From Oscillospiraceae bacterium (GTDB lineage Bacteria > Bacillota > Clostridia > Oscillospirales > Acutalibacteraceae), in the NCBI GenBank assembly GCA_031256825.1, contig JAIRPV010000036.1:1-64000 (forward strand): a DNA stretch of 64,000 nt, in the 5' to 3' direction. Positions 1 to 7,761 of this stretch are shown piece after piece. Both the position numbers and the translations under genes were made by a program. Each line of letters starts with the position of its first letter. The first letter of the stretch is position 1. The notes beneath the pieces were generated by a model. The model did not search any database. It was not told the DNA's origin and saw only the letters and a program-made list of their open reading frames with translations.

Positions 1-18
1 TTTGGGGCAGAGCCCCAA
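1..18. terminator. Short GC hairpin at window edge
   Basis: GGGGC and GCCCC arms around a three-base loop lie at the extreme left edge, about 85 bases beyond the stop of the zinc permease gene. It could be the terminator of the minus-strand zinc operon or one copy of a dispersed GC hairpin. The sequence beyond it is outside the window, so a T tract cannot be checked. Confidence 0.3.
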
Positions 19-101
19 TCTCTTCGCTTTTGTCTGCGGGCAAGGGTGTGCTTTGCTGTGCCTTTTTGCTCACTCCAGTTGGTCGATTTTTCCGCTTGAC
101 T

Positions 102-929
102 TCATATAGTCAGTCTCCCTTTAATGGAATTGGCCGCCCAAAACAGCAAAAACGCCGCGATATTCACAATGACGACGCTCGCCCCGGTTGGCATGGCTTT
201 GAGGTAAGAAATGACCACGCCAACAAAAAAACAGACGATGGAAACGAAGCCCGAACAGATGGTTACGCTCCTGAATTTTTTGCACAGCCGCATGGATGTG
301 AGCGCGGGGAAAATGATCAGGCTGGAAATGAGCAGCGCGCCCATCATCCGCATGCCCAAAACAATCGTAATGGCGGTCAGGAACGCGATGAGCATATTGT
401 AAACGCCGGTCTTCACGCCGGTTGCTTTGGCGAAGGTTTCGTCGAATGTGACGGCGAAAATCTTGTTATAAAACAAGAGAAACAGCCCCAGCACAACAAC
501 GGCCAGAACGACCGAAAGCGTCACATCATCCTTGCTCATGGCAAGAATACTGCCGAACAGATAATTGCAAACGTCGGTGTTCATGCCCGTTGTAAGCGAA
601 ATAACCACCACGCCAATCGCCAGGCTGCTGGTGGAAATCAGCGCGATGGCCGCGTCGCCTTTGATTTTGCTGTTTTCGCTGATGCGCAGGAGCAAAAAGG
701 CCGCCAGCACCACAATCGGTATGGAAACCGTGAGGGGCGCCGCGTTCATGGCCGTGGCAATGGCCAGCGTGCCAAAGCCAACGTGGGACAGCCCGTCGCC
801 AATCATGGCATAGCGCTTGAGCACAAGGCTCACGCCGAGCAGGGCGGCGCAGAGCGCAACGAGCGCACCAACAACAACGGCGCGCACAAGGAAGGTGTAG
901 GAGAACATCTCCATCAACAGGTCAATCAT
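102..929 (-). CDS. znuB: Zinc/manganese ABC transporter permease
   Basis: Membrane subunit of an ABC-3 family importer for zinc or manganese, the channel through which the metal delivered by the neighbouring lipoprotein passes. The protein is about 275 residues, typical for the family, and made of closely spaced hydrophobic segments. It has the family-typical stretch RYAMIGDGLSHVGFGTLA near residue 40 and a conserved GMRMMGALLISSLIIFPA region near residue 195. An upstream in-frame start exists, but the start at 929 is preferred: it begins MIDLLMEMF and overlaps the ATPase gene by 8 bases, which suggests translational coupling. Third gene of the minus-strand metal operon. Which metal it carries cannot be read from the sequence. 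Confidence 0.93.
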   Translation of the reverse strand: MIDLLMEMFSYTFLVRAVVVGALVALCAALLGVSLVLKRYAMIGDGLSHVGFGTLAIATAMNAAPLTVSIPIVVLAAFLLLRISENSKIKGDAAIALISTSSLAIGVVVISLTTGMNTDVCNYLFGSILAMSKDDVTLSVVLAVVVLGLFLLFYNKIFAVTFDETFAKATGVKTGVYNMLIAFLTAITIVLGMRMMGALLISSLIIFPALTSMRLCKKFRSVTICSGFVSIVCFFVGVVISYLKAMPTGASVVIVNIAAFLLFWAANSIKGRLTI

Positions 930-1644
930 CCTGCGCACCTCCCTGCTCCGCGCCGAGGAAGCGCTTGCCAACGCTTGACGCAACATAGTCGGCGGTTTTT
1001 CCGAAAAAAACCTGGGCGTTCTGCAAATGCAGGATATGGCTGGCGTATTTCACTGCACTCCCAATGTCGTGGGAGACCATGATGATGGTCATGCCCTCGT
1101 TCTTGTTGATGTCGGCAATCAGGCGATAAAGCTCCTGCGTGACCACGGGATCCAGCCCTGCCACGGGTTCGTCGAGCAGCAGGACTTTTTTTGTTGCGCA
1201 CAAAGCCCGCGCCAACAAAACCCGCTGCTGCTGCCCGCCGGAGAGTTCGCGGTAACAGCGGCTGCGCAAGCGCTCTATGCCGAGCCGCCTGATGTTGTGT
1301 TCGGCGGCGCGTCTGTCTGCCTTGGAATAAAACGGGAGAAGCCCCCGCGCGCCCATTCGCCCCGAAAGCACAACTTCATACGCGCTGGCGGGGAAATCTT
1401 TTTGCGCGGCGGTTTGCTGGGGAAGATACCCGATTTCATCGGCCTTCAGGCCGTCACCCGTCAAGACGCTTCCCGACTGCGGCGCTTTCAGGCGCAGAAG
1501 CCCCTTGATGAGCGTGCTTTTGCCGGAGCCGTTTTCCCCGACAACGCAAAGATAATCGCCGCTGTGCACTTCGAATTGAAGGCCGCTGACGGCCGCGTTG
1601 CCTTCGTAGGCGAAGGAAGCGCCCTGGCAGGTGATGAGGGCCAT
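922..1644 (-). CDS. znuC: Zinc/manganese ABC transporter ATPase
   Basis: ATP-binding subunit of the metal importer, energising transport on the cytoplasmic face. All ABC motifs are visible in 240 residues: Walker A GENGSGKST at residues 36-44, a Q-loop glutamine near 77, the signature ELSGGQQQR near 133, Walker B VLLLDEP, and the switch histidine in MVSHD. It starts one base after the stop of the substrate-binding gene and overlaps the permease by 8 bases, so the three genes form a tight operon. The family (ZnuC/MntB-like) handles zinc or manganese; zinc is the default assignment. Confidence 0.94.
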   Translation of the reverse strand: MALITCQGASFAYEGNAAVSGLQFEVHSGDYLCVVGENGSGKSTLIKGLLRLKAPQSGSVLTGDGLKADEIGYLPQQTAAQKDFPASAYEVVLSGRMGARGLLPFYSKADRRAAEHNIRRLGIERLRSRCYRELSGGQQQRVLLARALCATKKVLLLDEPVAGLDPVVTQELYRLIADINKNEGMTIIMVSHDIGSAVKYASHILHLQNAQVFFGKTADYVASSVGKRFLGAEQGGAQDD

Positions 1645-1645
1645 G

Positions 1646-2593
1646 TTAGTTCAACGCCTCCTTGCATGCTTCCAGATTGCCGTTCATCAGGTCAAGGTAG
1701 GTTTTTCCGGCCTCAAAGTCGGCTTTGCTGATGTTGTGGCAGGCATGGAGCAACAGGACTTTCGCCCCGGTTTGCTCGGCAATCGCGTTGGCCATTTTTT
1801 CGTTGGAGAGTTCGATATGGAACACCACCGGGATTTTTTCGGCCCTGATTTTGTCGATCAGAAATTTCACCGTGGCCGCGCTTGCCTCCGTTTCTGTGGA
1901 GCAGCCGGGGAATGCCGCGAAGTAGTTCAGCCCGTAAGCGTCGGCAAAATAGCGGAAGGGGAAGCGATCGCCGAACACGAGCGTCTTCCGCTTTGCGCCG
2001 TCCACCAGGGTCTGAAACTTCCCGTCAAGCTCATCCAGCCGAGCAAGATAAGCCGCCGTGTTTGCCTGGTATTCCCCGGCGTTTGCCGCGTCAACTTCGC
2101 AGAGCGCGCCGGATATTTTCTGCACAATCCGCTTTGCGTTGCGCGGCGAAGTCCACACATGTTCGTCATACTCCGGTTCGGACTCCGGCGCTTCGGCTTC
2201 TTCCTCATCCTGCATGCCCTCAACGAGTTCTTCCTCAACCACTTCCACGCAATCCATCAGCGTGACGATTTTCATCTTAGAAGTGTCCATGGAAGACAGA
2301 ACGTCGCTTACCCAAGCGTCCGATTCGCCGCCAACATAGAGGAAAACGTCGCAGTTCTGGATTCTGATGATATCCTGCGGCGTTGGCTCAAAGCTGTGGC
2401 TTTCGGCACCGGGGGGCAGAAGCATGGTGAGTTCGGCCTTTTCTCCCGCGATGGCGCGGGTAAAATCATAGGGCGGGAAAATGGTGGCGACCACGCTAAG
2501 GTTGCCGCCGCCGCTTTCGGCGGGTTTTGGCTGCCCGCAGCCCGCAAGCGCGAGGAGCAGCGCTGCTGTGAGCAGCGAAATCATTTTTTTCAT
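1646..2593 (-). CDS. znuA: Metal ABC transporter substrate-binding lipoprotein
   Basis: Extracytoplasmic metal-binding lipoprotein of the TroA/ZnuA family that captures zinc or manganese for the adjacent permease and ATPase. It begins MKKMISLLTAALLLALAGCG, a lipoprotein signal with lipobox LAGC, so Cys19 should be lipidated. Metal-site histidines are visible in PPGAESHSFEPTP, in YDEHVWTSP and in VFHIELSNEK. An acidic stretch (EEEAEAPESEPEYDEH) before the second histidine replaces the His-rich loop common in ZnuA. The start at 2593 is chosen over an upstream in-frame one because it directly precedes the signal peptide and follows a good GGGAGG site. First gene of znuACB, but with a terminator-like hairpin upstream. 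Confidence 0.93.
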   Translation of the reverse strand: MKKMISLLTAALLLALAGCGQPKPAESGGGNLSVVATIFPPYDFTRAIAGEKAELTMLLPPGAESHSFEPTPQDIIRIQNCDVFLYVGGESDAWVSDVLSSMDTSKMKIVTLMDCVEVVEEELVEGMQDEEEAEAPESEPEYDEHVWTSPRNAKRIVQKISGALCEVDAANAGEYQANTAAYLARLDELDGKFQTLVDGAKRKTLVFGDRFPFRYFADAYGLNYFAAFPGCSTETEASAATVKFLIDKIRAEKIPVVFHIELSNEKMANAIAEQTGAKVLLLHACHNISKADFEAGKTYLDLMNGNLEACKEALN

Positions 2594-2642
2594 GAGGTAC
2601 CTCCCTGTTTTTGATGGCGTGCCCTCCAATGCCGGGCGGGCA

Positions 2643-2705
2643 CAAAAAAACACAAAAAAACACCAAATCCAGCCAAACGGACAGAATATGCCCTTTGGCG
2701 GATTT
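2643..2705 (-). terminator. Terminator-like hairpin ahead of znuA
   Basis: On the minus strand, arms AAATCCGCCAAA (2705-2694) and TTTGGCTGGATTT (2677-2665) pair over 12 bp with one bulged T. A T-rich tail with two runs of seven T follows. It lies after the small membrane gene and 50 bases before znuA, and no clear promoter is visible between hairpin and znuA. It could therefore be a partial terminator that sets operon stoichiometry, or a conditional attenuator. Confidence 0.7.
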
Positions 2706-2728
2706 GAAATTTCCTTGCGGAGGTATGT

Positions 2729-3076
2729 TCAGTTGTTCATTCTCACCTTGAGGGTAACAGGCGAACCGCCCCCGGCCAAACGATAACGGGGGCGAAGGCG
2801 CAGGACGAAGGCAAACGCGCTAAAAGCAACGCCAACAGCCGCAACAGCCGAAGACAGCGTCTTCAGCAGGGTTTTGGCGGAAGCAATGTGCAAACAGGTG
2901 GCGCAAGCCCCGCCGGGGCCGCTGTTGTCGTGGACATGATTCACATGGGCAAGAAGATAGGCCGCGGAAAGAAGCGTAACGGCGAGATACAGGGCGCACA
3001 AAAGCAGAGCTAACAGGCGCAGCGCCGCTTGCTTTTTGCGATTCGTTGGCTCGATTCGGGCTTGCAACCAGCGCAC
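2729..3076 (-). CDS. Small membrane protein with HxHxH-type motif
   Basis: 115-residue protein with two predicted membrane segments (about residues 18-42 and 72-95). The loop between them holds HVNHVHD followed by CATC, a potential metal site outside or within the membrane. Similar small proteins with a His/Cys loop occur beside zinc importers in Clostridia as I recall them, but the family has no established function. The start is GTG at 3076 with AAAGGAGG seven bases upstream, and a TTGACA promoter precedes it, so it is the first gene of the zinc operon. A role in metal sensing or delivery is inferred only from motif and position. Confidence 0.75.
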   Translation of the reverse strand: MRWLQARIEPTNRKKQAALRLLALLLCALYLAVTLLSAAYLLAHVNHVHDNSGPGGACATCLHIASAKTLLKTLSSAVAAVGVAFSAFAFVLRLRPRYRLAGGGSPVTLKVRMNN

Positions 3077-3129
3077 AGCCGTTCCTCCTTTCGCCGCCCT
3101 CCGGGCTTTTGCCGCAACCCAGGCACTTC

Positions 3130-3159
3130 ATTTTATCATATTCGCAAGGCGTTTGTCAA
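3130..3159 (-). promoter_or_regulatory. Promoter of the zinc operon
   Basis: Minus strand: -35 TTGACA (3159-3154), 18-base spacer, -10 TAAAAT (3135-3130). It lies about 55 bases before the GTG start of the small membrane protein gene. Confidence 0.75.
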
Positions 3160-3234
3160 GCGGAAATTGAAAATTGCGCGCACGATCCGCGCGGAGGCGG
3201 CCGATTATTTTTTGTACTAAAATTAAAAAATATG

Positions 3235-3263
3235 TTGCGATTTTGTAGCGAATGTGTTATAAT
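3235..3263 (+). promoter_or_regulatory. Upstream promoter of the symporter gene
   Basis: -35 TTGCGA (3235-3240), 17-base spacer, -10 TATAAT (3258-3263) with a TGT extension. Transcripts from here would carry a leader of roughly 120 bases. Confidence 0.75.
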
Positions 3264-3273
3264 GGGCACATAA

Positions 3274-3332
3274 CCTGTGGCGAGATAAGAGTTTTGCTGA
3301 GAAGTTGCCAATGACGAACCGCTCACCGCAGG
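3274..3332 (+). promoter_or_regulatory. Leader stem ahead of symporter gene
   Basis: CCTGTGGCGAG (3274-3284) pairs with CTCACCGCAGG (3322-3332) over 11 positions with one C-A mismatch and one G-T pair, enclosing about 37 bases. It lies wholly inside the leader of the upstream promoter. I could not match it to a known riboswitch class. Confidence 0.4.
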
Positions 3333-3334
3333 TG

Positions 3335-3343
3335 TGTTATAAT
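3335..3343 (+). promoter_or_regulatory. Second extended -10 for the symporter gene
   Basis: TGTTATAAT (3335-3343), 46 bases before the start codon, repeats the -10 context of the upstream promoter (GTGTTATAAT occurs in both). No good -35 lies 17 bases upstream, so it would depend on the extended -10. Confidence 0.5.
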
Positions 3344-3389
3344 ACCAGAGGCAATGGGAATCACAAGTCTGTCACAAGGAGGGCGTCAC

Positions 3390-4883
3390 ATGGCGTTAAG
3401 CGAATCCCAGCGGCGGGCAATCCGGCACCCGCTGCGCTGGCTGTTCAACCCGGAACCGGAGCAGCCAGGCGAAATTCCCCGCAAGGAACTGGCGTTTTAT
3501 ACTCTGGGGTTTTGGGGGCAGAACCATCTTTATAACATGGCGGGCACAAACTGGTTCTTCCATTTTTGCACCAACGTGTTAAAGATCCATCCCGGCACCG
3601 TTGGGAAAATGACCGGGGCGGTTACGGTGTTCGACGCGCTCAACGACCCTGTGGCGGGGGCCATCATCGACAACCACCGCTTCAAAGACGGGCGCAAGCT
3701 GCTGCCCTGGATCAAGTGGACGTCGCCGTTTATTGCGCTGACTTCGTTTTTACTGTTCGTCAACTGGCACTTTTCGTCCACCGGAACCCAGATTTTCTAC
3801 AGCGTGATGGTGTACTTATGCTGGGATATGCTGTATTCCTTCCAGGATGCTTCGCTTTGGGGCATGACAGCGGCGATTTCGACCCATTCCGCCCAGCGGG
3901 CGCGGGCCACGCAGTGGGCCGATAACGGCGCGTTTTTAGGCGGGCTGCTGCCGGGGCTGCTGCTGCCCATGCTCAGCGGAAACGGGGCCTTTGGGCTGAC
4001 CCAGCAGCAGGTTTATTTTATGTTTGCGGTTGTTATGTGCCTGGGCGGCGGGTTCCAGAGCCTTTTTGCGCTGGGGACGACGGAACGCGTGCGATCGCTG
4101 CCGCGGGAAGAGCGAACGGTTTGGAGCAATGTGGGGGCGCTGCGGCACAATTATATTCTGCTGCTGTTTTTGGCCAGCGAGATTTTGCGCGCCTGCGGGC
4201 CGAATGTGGCCGACGCTTATATTTATCAGCAGATGACGTTCCAAGTCGGCGGCAAGGCAATCTCGGCGCCGCTGGTGATGACCATTCTCGGCACTATTTT
4301 TGGGCTGCCCGGCTCGGCGCTGAAGTTTTTTGCGACCAAAATTGCCGATCGCGTGGGCGGCATGAAACGGCTGCTTGTCATTGGGGTTGTGACGGATCTG
4401 CTCACGCGCGTCATCGGATATTTCATCGGGATCCAGACGCTGCCGCGCCAGATTTTGGTCAGCATGCTGGGCAGCATCTCTTATTTGCCAAACTCCATTT
4501 ACAGCATTGCCATGCGATCGATGCTCAGCGACAGCGTGGAATATGTGGAATGGAAAACGGGCGAGCGCACGGAGGGCATCACCATGTCGGTGCGCAACCT
4601 GATGAGCAAAATGGGCGGGGCCATTGCCCGGTTTATTCAGGGGCGCTGCCTGGTGTTTTTGCAGTTCAGCGCCGATCGGGTGGAGCAGGGGAGGCCGCAG
4701 AACGCGCACTTTCAAAAATGGGTTTGGCCGGTGTACCGGCTCGGGCCCGCGCTGGGTCTGGCGCTGGGGTTGGTTCCGCTGCTGCTGCTGCGTTACCCGG
4801 ACGCGCTCAAGCAAAAGGTGGAAAGCGAGATGGCGCAGCGGCGCGAACTCCGGGAGGAACGCGCGGAGGCGCTGGAATCATAG
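3390..4883 (+). CDS. GPH-family sugar:cation symporter (MFS)
   Basis: About 497 residues with twelve predicted membrane segments, resembling the glycoside-pentoside-hexuronide:cation symporter family (MelB-like), which co-transports glycosides with Na+ or H+. Family-like features are the N-terminal FDALNDPVAGAIIDNHRF segment (about residues 82-99, compare DxxNDPxxG of MelB), the KLLPWIKWTSP loop, and YVEWKTGERTEGI near residue 390 before the last helices. The start at 3390 follows AAGGAGG at 8 bases; an upstream in-frame start has no site. It stands alone between its own promoters and a terminator. The substrate cannot be told; some clostridial members act on sulfoquinovosides, xylosides or glucuronides. 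Confidence 0.85.
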   Translation: MALSESQRRAIRHPLRWLFNPEPEQPGEIPRKELAFYTLGFWGQNHLYNMAGTNWFFHFCTNVLKIHPGTVGKMTGAVTVFDALNDPVAGAIIDNHRFKDGRKLLPWIKWTSPFIALTSFLLFVNWHFSSTGTQIFYSVMVYLCWDMLYSFQDASLWGMTAAISTHSAQRARATQWADNGAFLGGLLPGLLLPMLSGNGAFGLTQQQVYFMFAVVMCLGGGFQSLFALGTTERVRSLPREERTVWSNVGALRHNYILLLFLASEILRACGPNVADAYIYQQMTFQVGGKAISAPLVMTILGTIFGLPGSALKFFATKIADRVGGMKRLLVIGVVTDLLTRVIGYFIGIQTLPRQILVSMLGSISYLPNSIYSIAMRSMLSDSVEYVEWKTGERTEGITMSVRNLMSKMGGAIARFIQGRCLVFLQFSADRVEQGRPQNAHFQKWVWPVYRLGPALGLALGLVPLLLLRYPDALKQKVESEMAQRRELREERAEALES

Positions 4884-4898
4884 CGAAGACAAAAAGAA

Positions 4899-4929
4899 CG
4901 GACGGCACGCGGCCGCCCGTTTTTTTTTT
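4899..4929 (+). terminator. Terminator of the symporter gene
   Basis: CGGACGGC and GCCGCCCG pair with one internal A-C mismatch around a short loop. Ten T residues follow directly (4920-4929). It lies 16 bases after the symporter stop codon. Confidence 0.85.
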
Positions 4930-4944
4930 AAGCCATCAAGGGGA

Positions 4945-5160
4945 TCAGCCTGCCTGGTTCAAAACGCCGGAGAACAGAAATTCGCCGCTCTGCCCGGCCA
5001 GGAGGGAGACGAAGGGCTTGTTGCAGGCAACGCCGGTTTCTTCCCGCAGCGGCGACGCGCAGAGAAAGCGTTCCGCCCGGGCGGCAGGGGCGCAGATCAG
5101 GGCCGCAGCCAGCATTACGATCACCAACAGCAGCGCGGCGAAGGGTTTATAGTGTTTCAT
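4945..5160 (-). CDS. Small secreted peptide, unknown function
   Basis: 71 residues: a strong signal peptide (MKHYKPFAALLLVIVMLAAA, cleavage likely after APAARA near residue 29) and a mature part of about 42 residues with two cysteines. AGGAAGG lies seven bases before the ATG. I recognise no family. It is convergent with the symporter gene and lies downstream of feoB after a hairpin. A GCGTTAG half-site at 5189-5195 resembles one arm of the palindromes near 8.3 and 8.6 kb, possibly by chance. The clear signal peptide and ribosome site argue that it is real. Confidence 0.6.
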   Translation of the reverse strand: MKHYKPFAALLLVIVMLAAALICAPAARAERFLCASPLREETGVACNKPFVSLLAGQSGEFLFSGVLNQAG

Positions 5161-5288
5161 GGAGCACCTTCCTCTGATGAAATTACACGCGTTAGTCGTT
5201 GGAGGAAGGAAAAATCCTCAGGCCGCGCAAAAATAAATTTTTCCTGCAAAGAAAAAACGAGACGCCGGCCGGAGGAGAAAGGAGGAGC

Positions 5289-5328
5289 GCCGGGCCGTTC
5301 CCCTTCGTTTGGGCGGGGAAAGCCCGGC
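5289..5328 (-). terminator. Hairpin after feoB
   Basis: Nested inverted repeat on the minus strand: GCCGGGC with GCCCGGC, and inside it TTCCCC with GGGGAA. It begins 14 bases after the feoB stop. There is no immediate T tract, so it may act as a 3' stabilising hairpin or a weak terminator. Confidence 0.5.
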
Positions 5329-5342
5329 ACTTGGTCAAGAAA

Positions 5343-7481
5343 TCAGTTTAAAACGCGCGCCCGCGTTTTTGCGCGGGTTTTTGCGGGGCGCAGCAGCAGG
5401 AACAGGAACCCGGCCAGCAGCAGAAACGCCACGACGGTTGCCGCGCCGAACTGCCCGTGGACGAAGAGATTCCCCAGCTGATAGAGGCACAGCGACACGA
5501 GATAGGCAAAGCCGCACTGGTAGCCGATGGCAATCCAGAACCATTTGGCGTTGTTCATTTCGCGCTTGATGGCTCCCATGGCCGCAAAGCAGGGCGCGCA
5601 AAGCAAATTGAACACCAGGAAGCTGTAGGCGCTGAGCATGGTGAAACTGGCGGCGAGCTGCGCCCAGACCTCCTGCCCGTCTTCGGCCACCTCGCTGAAC
5701 CCGAAGAGGATGCCGAAGGTGCCCACCACGTTTTCTTTGGCGATAAGGCCCGTCAGGGCAGCCACGGCGGCTTTCCAGCCGCCCCAGCCCAGCGGCGCGA
5801 ACACCGGCGCTATCACCCCGCCCGCTTTGGCCAACAGGCTGTAAGACATATCTACCATGCCGAATTTGCCGCCCGAAAAGCCGAAGCTTGAGGCGAACCA
5901 GACAACGATGGTAGCCAGCAGGATGATGGTTCCCGCTTTTTTGATGAAGCTCCAGCCGCGCTCCCAGACGCTGCGCAGCAGGTTCACGGGCGTTGGCCAG
6001 TGGTAGGTGGGCAGTTCCATAACGAAGGGGGCGGTGTCGCCGGCGAAAAGCTTTGTTTTTTTGAGGATAACGCCGGAACAGACGATGGCCGCCATGCCGA
6101 TGAAATAGGCGCTGGGCGCCACCCAGGGCGCGCCGCGGAACAGCGCACCGGCGATCAGCGCGATAATCGGCAGCTTTGCGCTGCACGGAATGAAGGTTGT
6201 GGTCATAATGGTCATTTTTCGGTCGCGGTCGTTTTCGATGGTGCGCGAGGCCATAATGCCAGGCACCCCGCAGCCTGTGCCAATCAAAATGGGGATAAAG
6301 CTTTTGCCGCTCAGGCCAAACCGCCGGAAGATCCGATCCATGATGAACGCGATACGGGCCATGTAGCCGCAGGCTTCTAAAAACGCCAAAAAGGTGAAGA
6401 GGATCAACATTTGGGGCACAAAGCCCAGCACGGCCCCAACGCCCGCCACAATGCCGTCAAGAATCAGCCCTTGCAGCCAGGCGGCGCAGTGCACGGCTTC
6501 CAGCCCGCGTTCCAGCAGGGGCGGAAGGATGCTGCCGAACAGCACGTCGTTTGTCCAGTCCGTAACAAAGGCCCCAACGGTGCTGACGGAAACATAATAC
6601 ACCACAAACATGACCGCAGCAAAAATGGGCAGCGCCAGCCAGCGGTTGGTCACGATCCGGTCGATTTTATCGGAGGCGCTCAGTTTTCCCTTGCGCCGGA
6701 TGGCGACGCAGCCGGCGATCATCGAAGCGATATAGGTATAGCGTTCGGCGGTGATGATGCTTTCGCTGTCGTCGTCCAGCTCCTCTTCCCGGCGCTGGAT
6801 GTCATCTTCGATATGGGCGACCAGATCGGGACTCAGGCCCAGTTTTTCGATGATTTTCGCGTCGCGCTCGAAGAGCTTGATGGCGAAAAAGCGCTGCTGC
6901 TCCTGCGGCAGATCGTGCAGCACGCGCTCTTCGATGTGCGCCAGCGTGTGTTCCACCCCGCCGCTGAAGCTGTGCTGGGGCACGGTTTTTGTTTTTTGCG
7001 CGGCTTCGATGGCGGCCTGCGCGGCCTCCATGACGCCCGTGCCCTTCAGCGCGCTGATTTCCACCACGGCGCAGCCGAGTTCTTTCGCCAGCTGCTCGGT
7101 GTTGATTTTGTCGCCGTTGCGCCGCACCACATCCATCATATTCACCGCCGCCACAACGGGGATCCCCATTTCGGTCAGCTGCGTGGTGAGGAACAGGTTG
7201 CGCTCGAGGTTTGTGCCGTCTATGATATTCAGTATGGCGTCGGGCCGCTGGTCAATTAAGTAGTTGCGCGCGACAACTTCTTCTAATGTATAGGGCGAAA
7301 GCGAATAAATGCCGGGCAGGTCTGTGATGGTAACGTCTTTGTGGCCTTTCAGCCGGCCTTCTTTTTTTTCGACCGTTACGCCCGGCCAGTTGCCCACAAA
7401 CTGGTTGGAGCCGGTCAGGGCGTTGAACAGCGTGGTTTTTCCGCTGTTGGGGTTGCCCGCAAGGGCTATCGTGATTGGCAT
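5343..7481 (-). CDS. feoB: Ferrous iron transport protein B
   Basis: 712-residue inner-membrane Fe2+ transporter with an N-terminal GTPase domain. G1 GNPNSGKTT at residues 9-17, the switch motif GVTVEKKEG, G3 DLPGIYSL at 54-61 and G4 NMMD at 114-117 are clear. A helical spacer follows, then the membrane domain with the two Gate motifs (PILIGTGCGVPGIMASRTI near 410 and LLCAPCFAAMGAIKRE near 640). Length is normal for the short clostridial form without a long C-terminal extension. Last gene of the feoA-feoA-feoB operon; feoA ends 39 bases upstream. It should be induced by iron limitation (family knowledge); I saw no certain Fur box. Confidence 0.97.
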   Translation of the reverse strand: MPITIALAGNPNSGKTTLFNALTGSNQFVGNWPGVTVEKKEGRLKGHKDVTITDLPGIYSLSPYTLEEVVARNYLIDQRPDAILNIIDGTNLERNLFLTTQLTEMGIPVVAAVNMMDVVRRNGDKINTEQLAKELGCAVVEISALKGTGVMEAAQAAIEAAQKTKTVPQHSFSGGVEHTLAHIEERVLHDLPQEQQRFFAIKLFERDAKIIEKLGLSPDLVAHIEDDIQRREEELDDDSESIITAERYTYIASMIAGCVAIRRKGKLSASDKIDRIVTNRWLALPIFAAVMFVVYYVSVSTVGAFVTDWTNDVLFGSILPPLLERGLEAVHCAAWLQGLILDGIVAGVGAVLGFVPQMLILFTFLAFLEACGYMARIAFIMDRIFRRFGLSGKSFIPILIGTGCGVPGIMASRTIENDRDRKMTIMTTTFIPCSAKLPIIALIAGALFRGAPWVAPSAYFIGMAAIVCSGVILKKTKLFAGDTAPFVMELPTYHWPTPVNLLRSVWERGWSFIKKAGTIILLATIVVWFASSFGFSGGKFGMVDMSYSLLAKAGGVIAPVFAPLGWGGWKAAVAALTGLIAKENVVGTFGILFGFSEVAEDGQEVWAQLAASFTMLSAYSFLVFNLLCAPCFAAMGAIKREMNNAKWFWIAIGYQCGFAYLVSLCLYQLGNLFVHGQFGAATVVAFLLLAGFLFLLLRPAKTRAKTRARVLN

Positions 7482-7520
7482 ACCGCACGCTCCTTTGTTT
7501 CAAGTTCTGATTTTTATCAA

Positions 7521-7748
7521 CTAGGATTCTTCTACCTCAATCAATTCCGCGTCGGCCTTGCGCAGCGAAAGCTCGTAACCGCGCACGGTGAGTTCCATCG
7601 GGTCGCCCAGGGGTGCGATTTTGCGCACAGTAACCGCTGTGCCCCGGATCAGCCCCATTTCCATAATGCGGCGCTTGATAGGCCCTTCGCCGCCGATTTT
7701 TAAAATGCGGATGGTATGGCCGGGCTTGACGTCTTTCAGGGTTGGCAT
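7521..7748 (-). CDS. feoA: Ferrous iron transport protein A (second copy)
   Basis: 75-residue SH3-like FeoA-domain protein, thought to assist the FeoB GTPase or membrane complex in the cytoplasm. The sequence shows the family pattern: LKDVKPGHTIRILKI, then RRIMEMGLIRGTAVTVRKIAPLGDP, then the ending ELSLRKADAELIEV. It lies between the other feoA (13 bases upstream) and feoB, so all three are probably co-transcribed. Two adjacent feoA genes are common in Clostridia. The two copies here differ strongly in sequence, so they are not a recent duplication. Confidence 0.93.
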   Translation of the reverse strand: MPTLKDVKPGHTIRILKIGGEGPIKRRIMEMGLIRGTAVTVRKIAPLGDPMELTVRGYELSLRKADAELIEVEES

Positions 7749-7761
7749 AGCCGATTCCTCC

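Larger units (their letters stand above)
3077..3389. other. Divergent intergenic region, zinc operon / symporter
   Basis: 313 bases without a gene. The left half drives the zinc operon leftward. The right half carries two rightward extended -10 elements with an imperfect stem between them. It is AT-rich around 3205-3265. I found no convincing Zur or Fur operator by eye. Confidence 0.7.

Noticed and set aside
30-1082. 350-codon plus-strand open frame opposite the zinc permease
   Set aside because: Low-complexity His/Asn/Arg translation with no ribosome site; the opposite strand is a clear ABC permease.
5189-5195. GCGTTAG half-site as a third operator copy
   Set aside because: Only one arm is present and no promoter is aligned with it; kept only as a hint.
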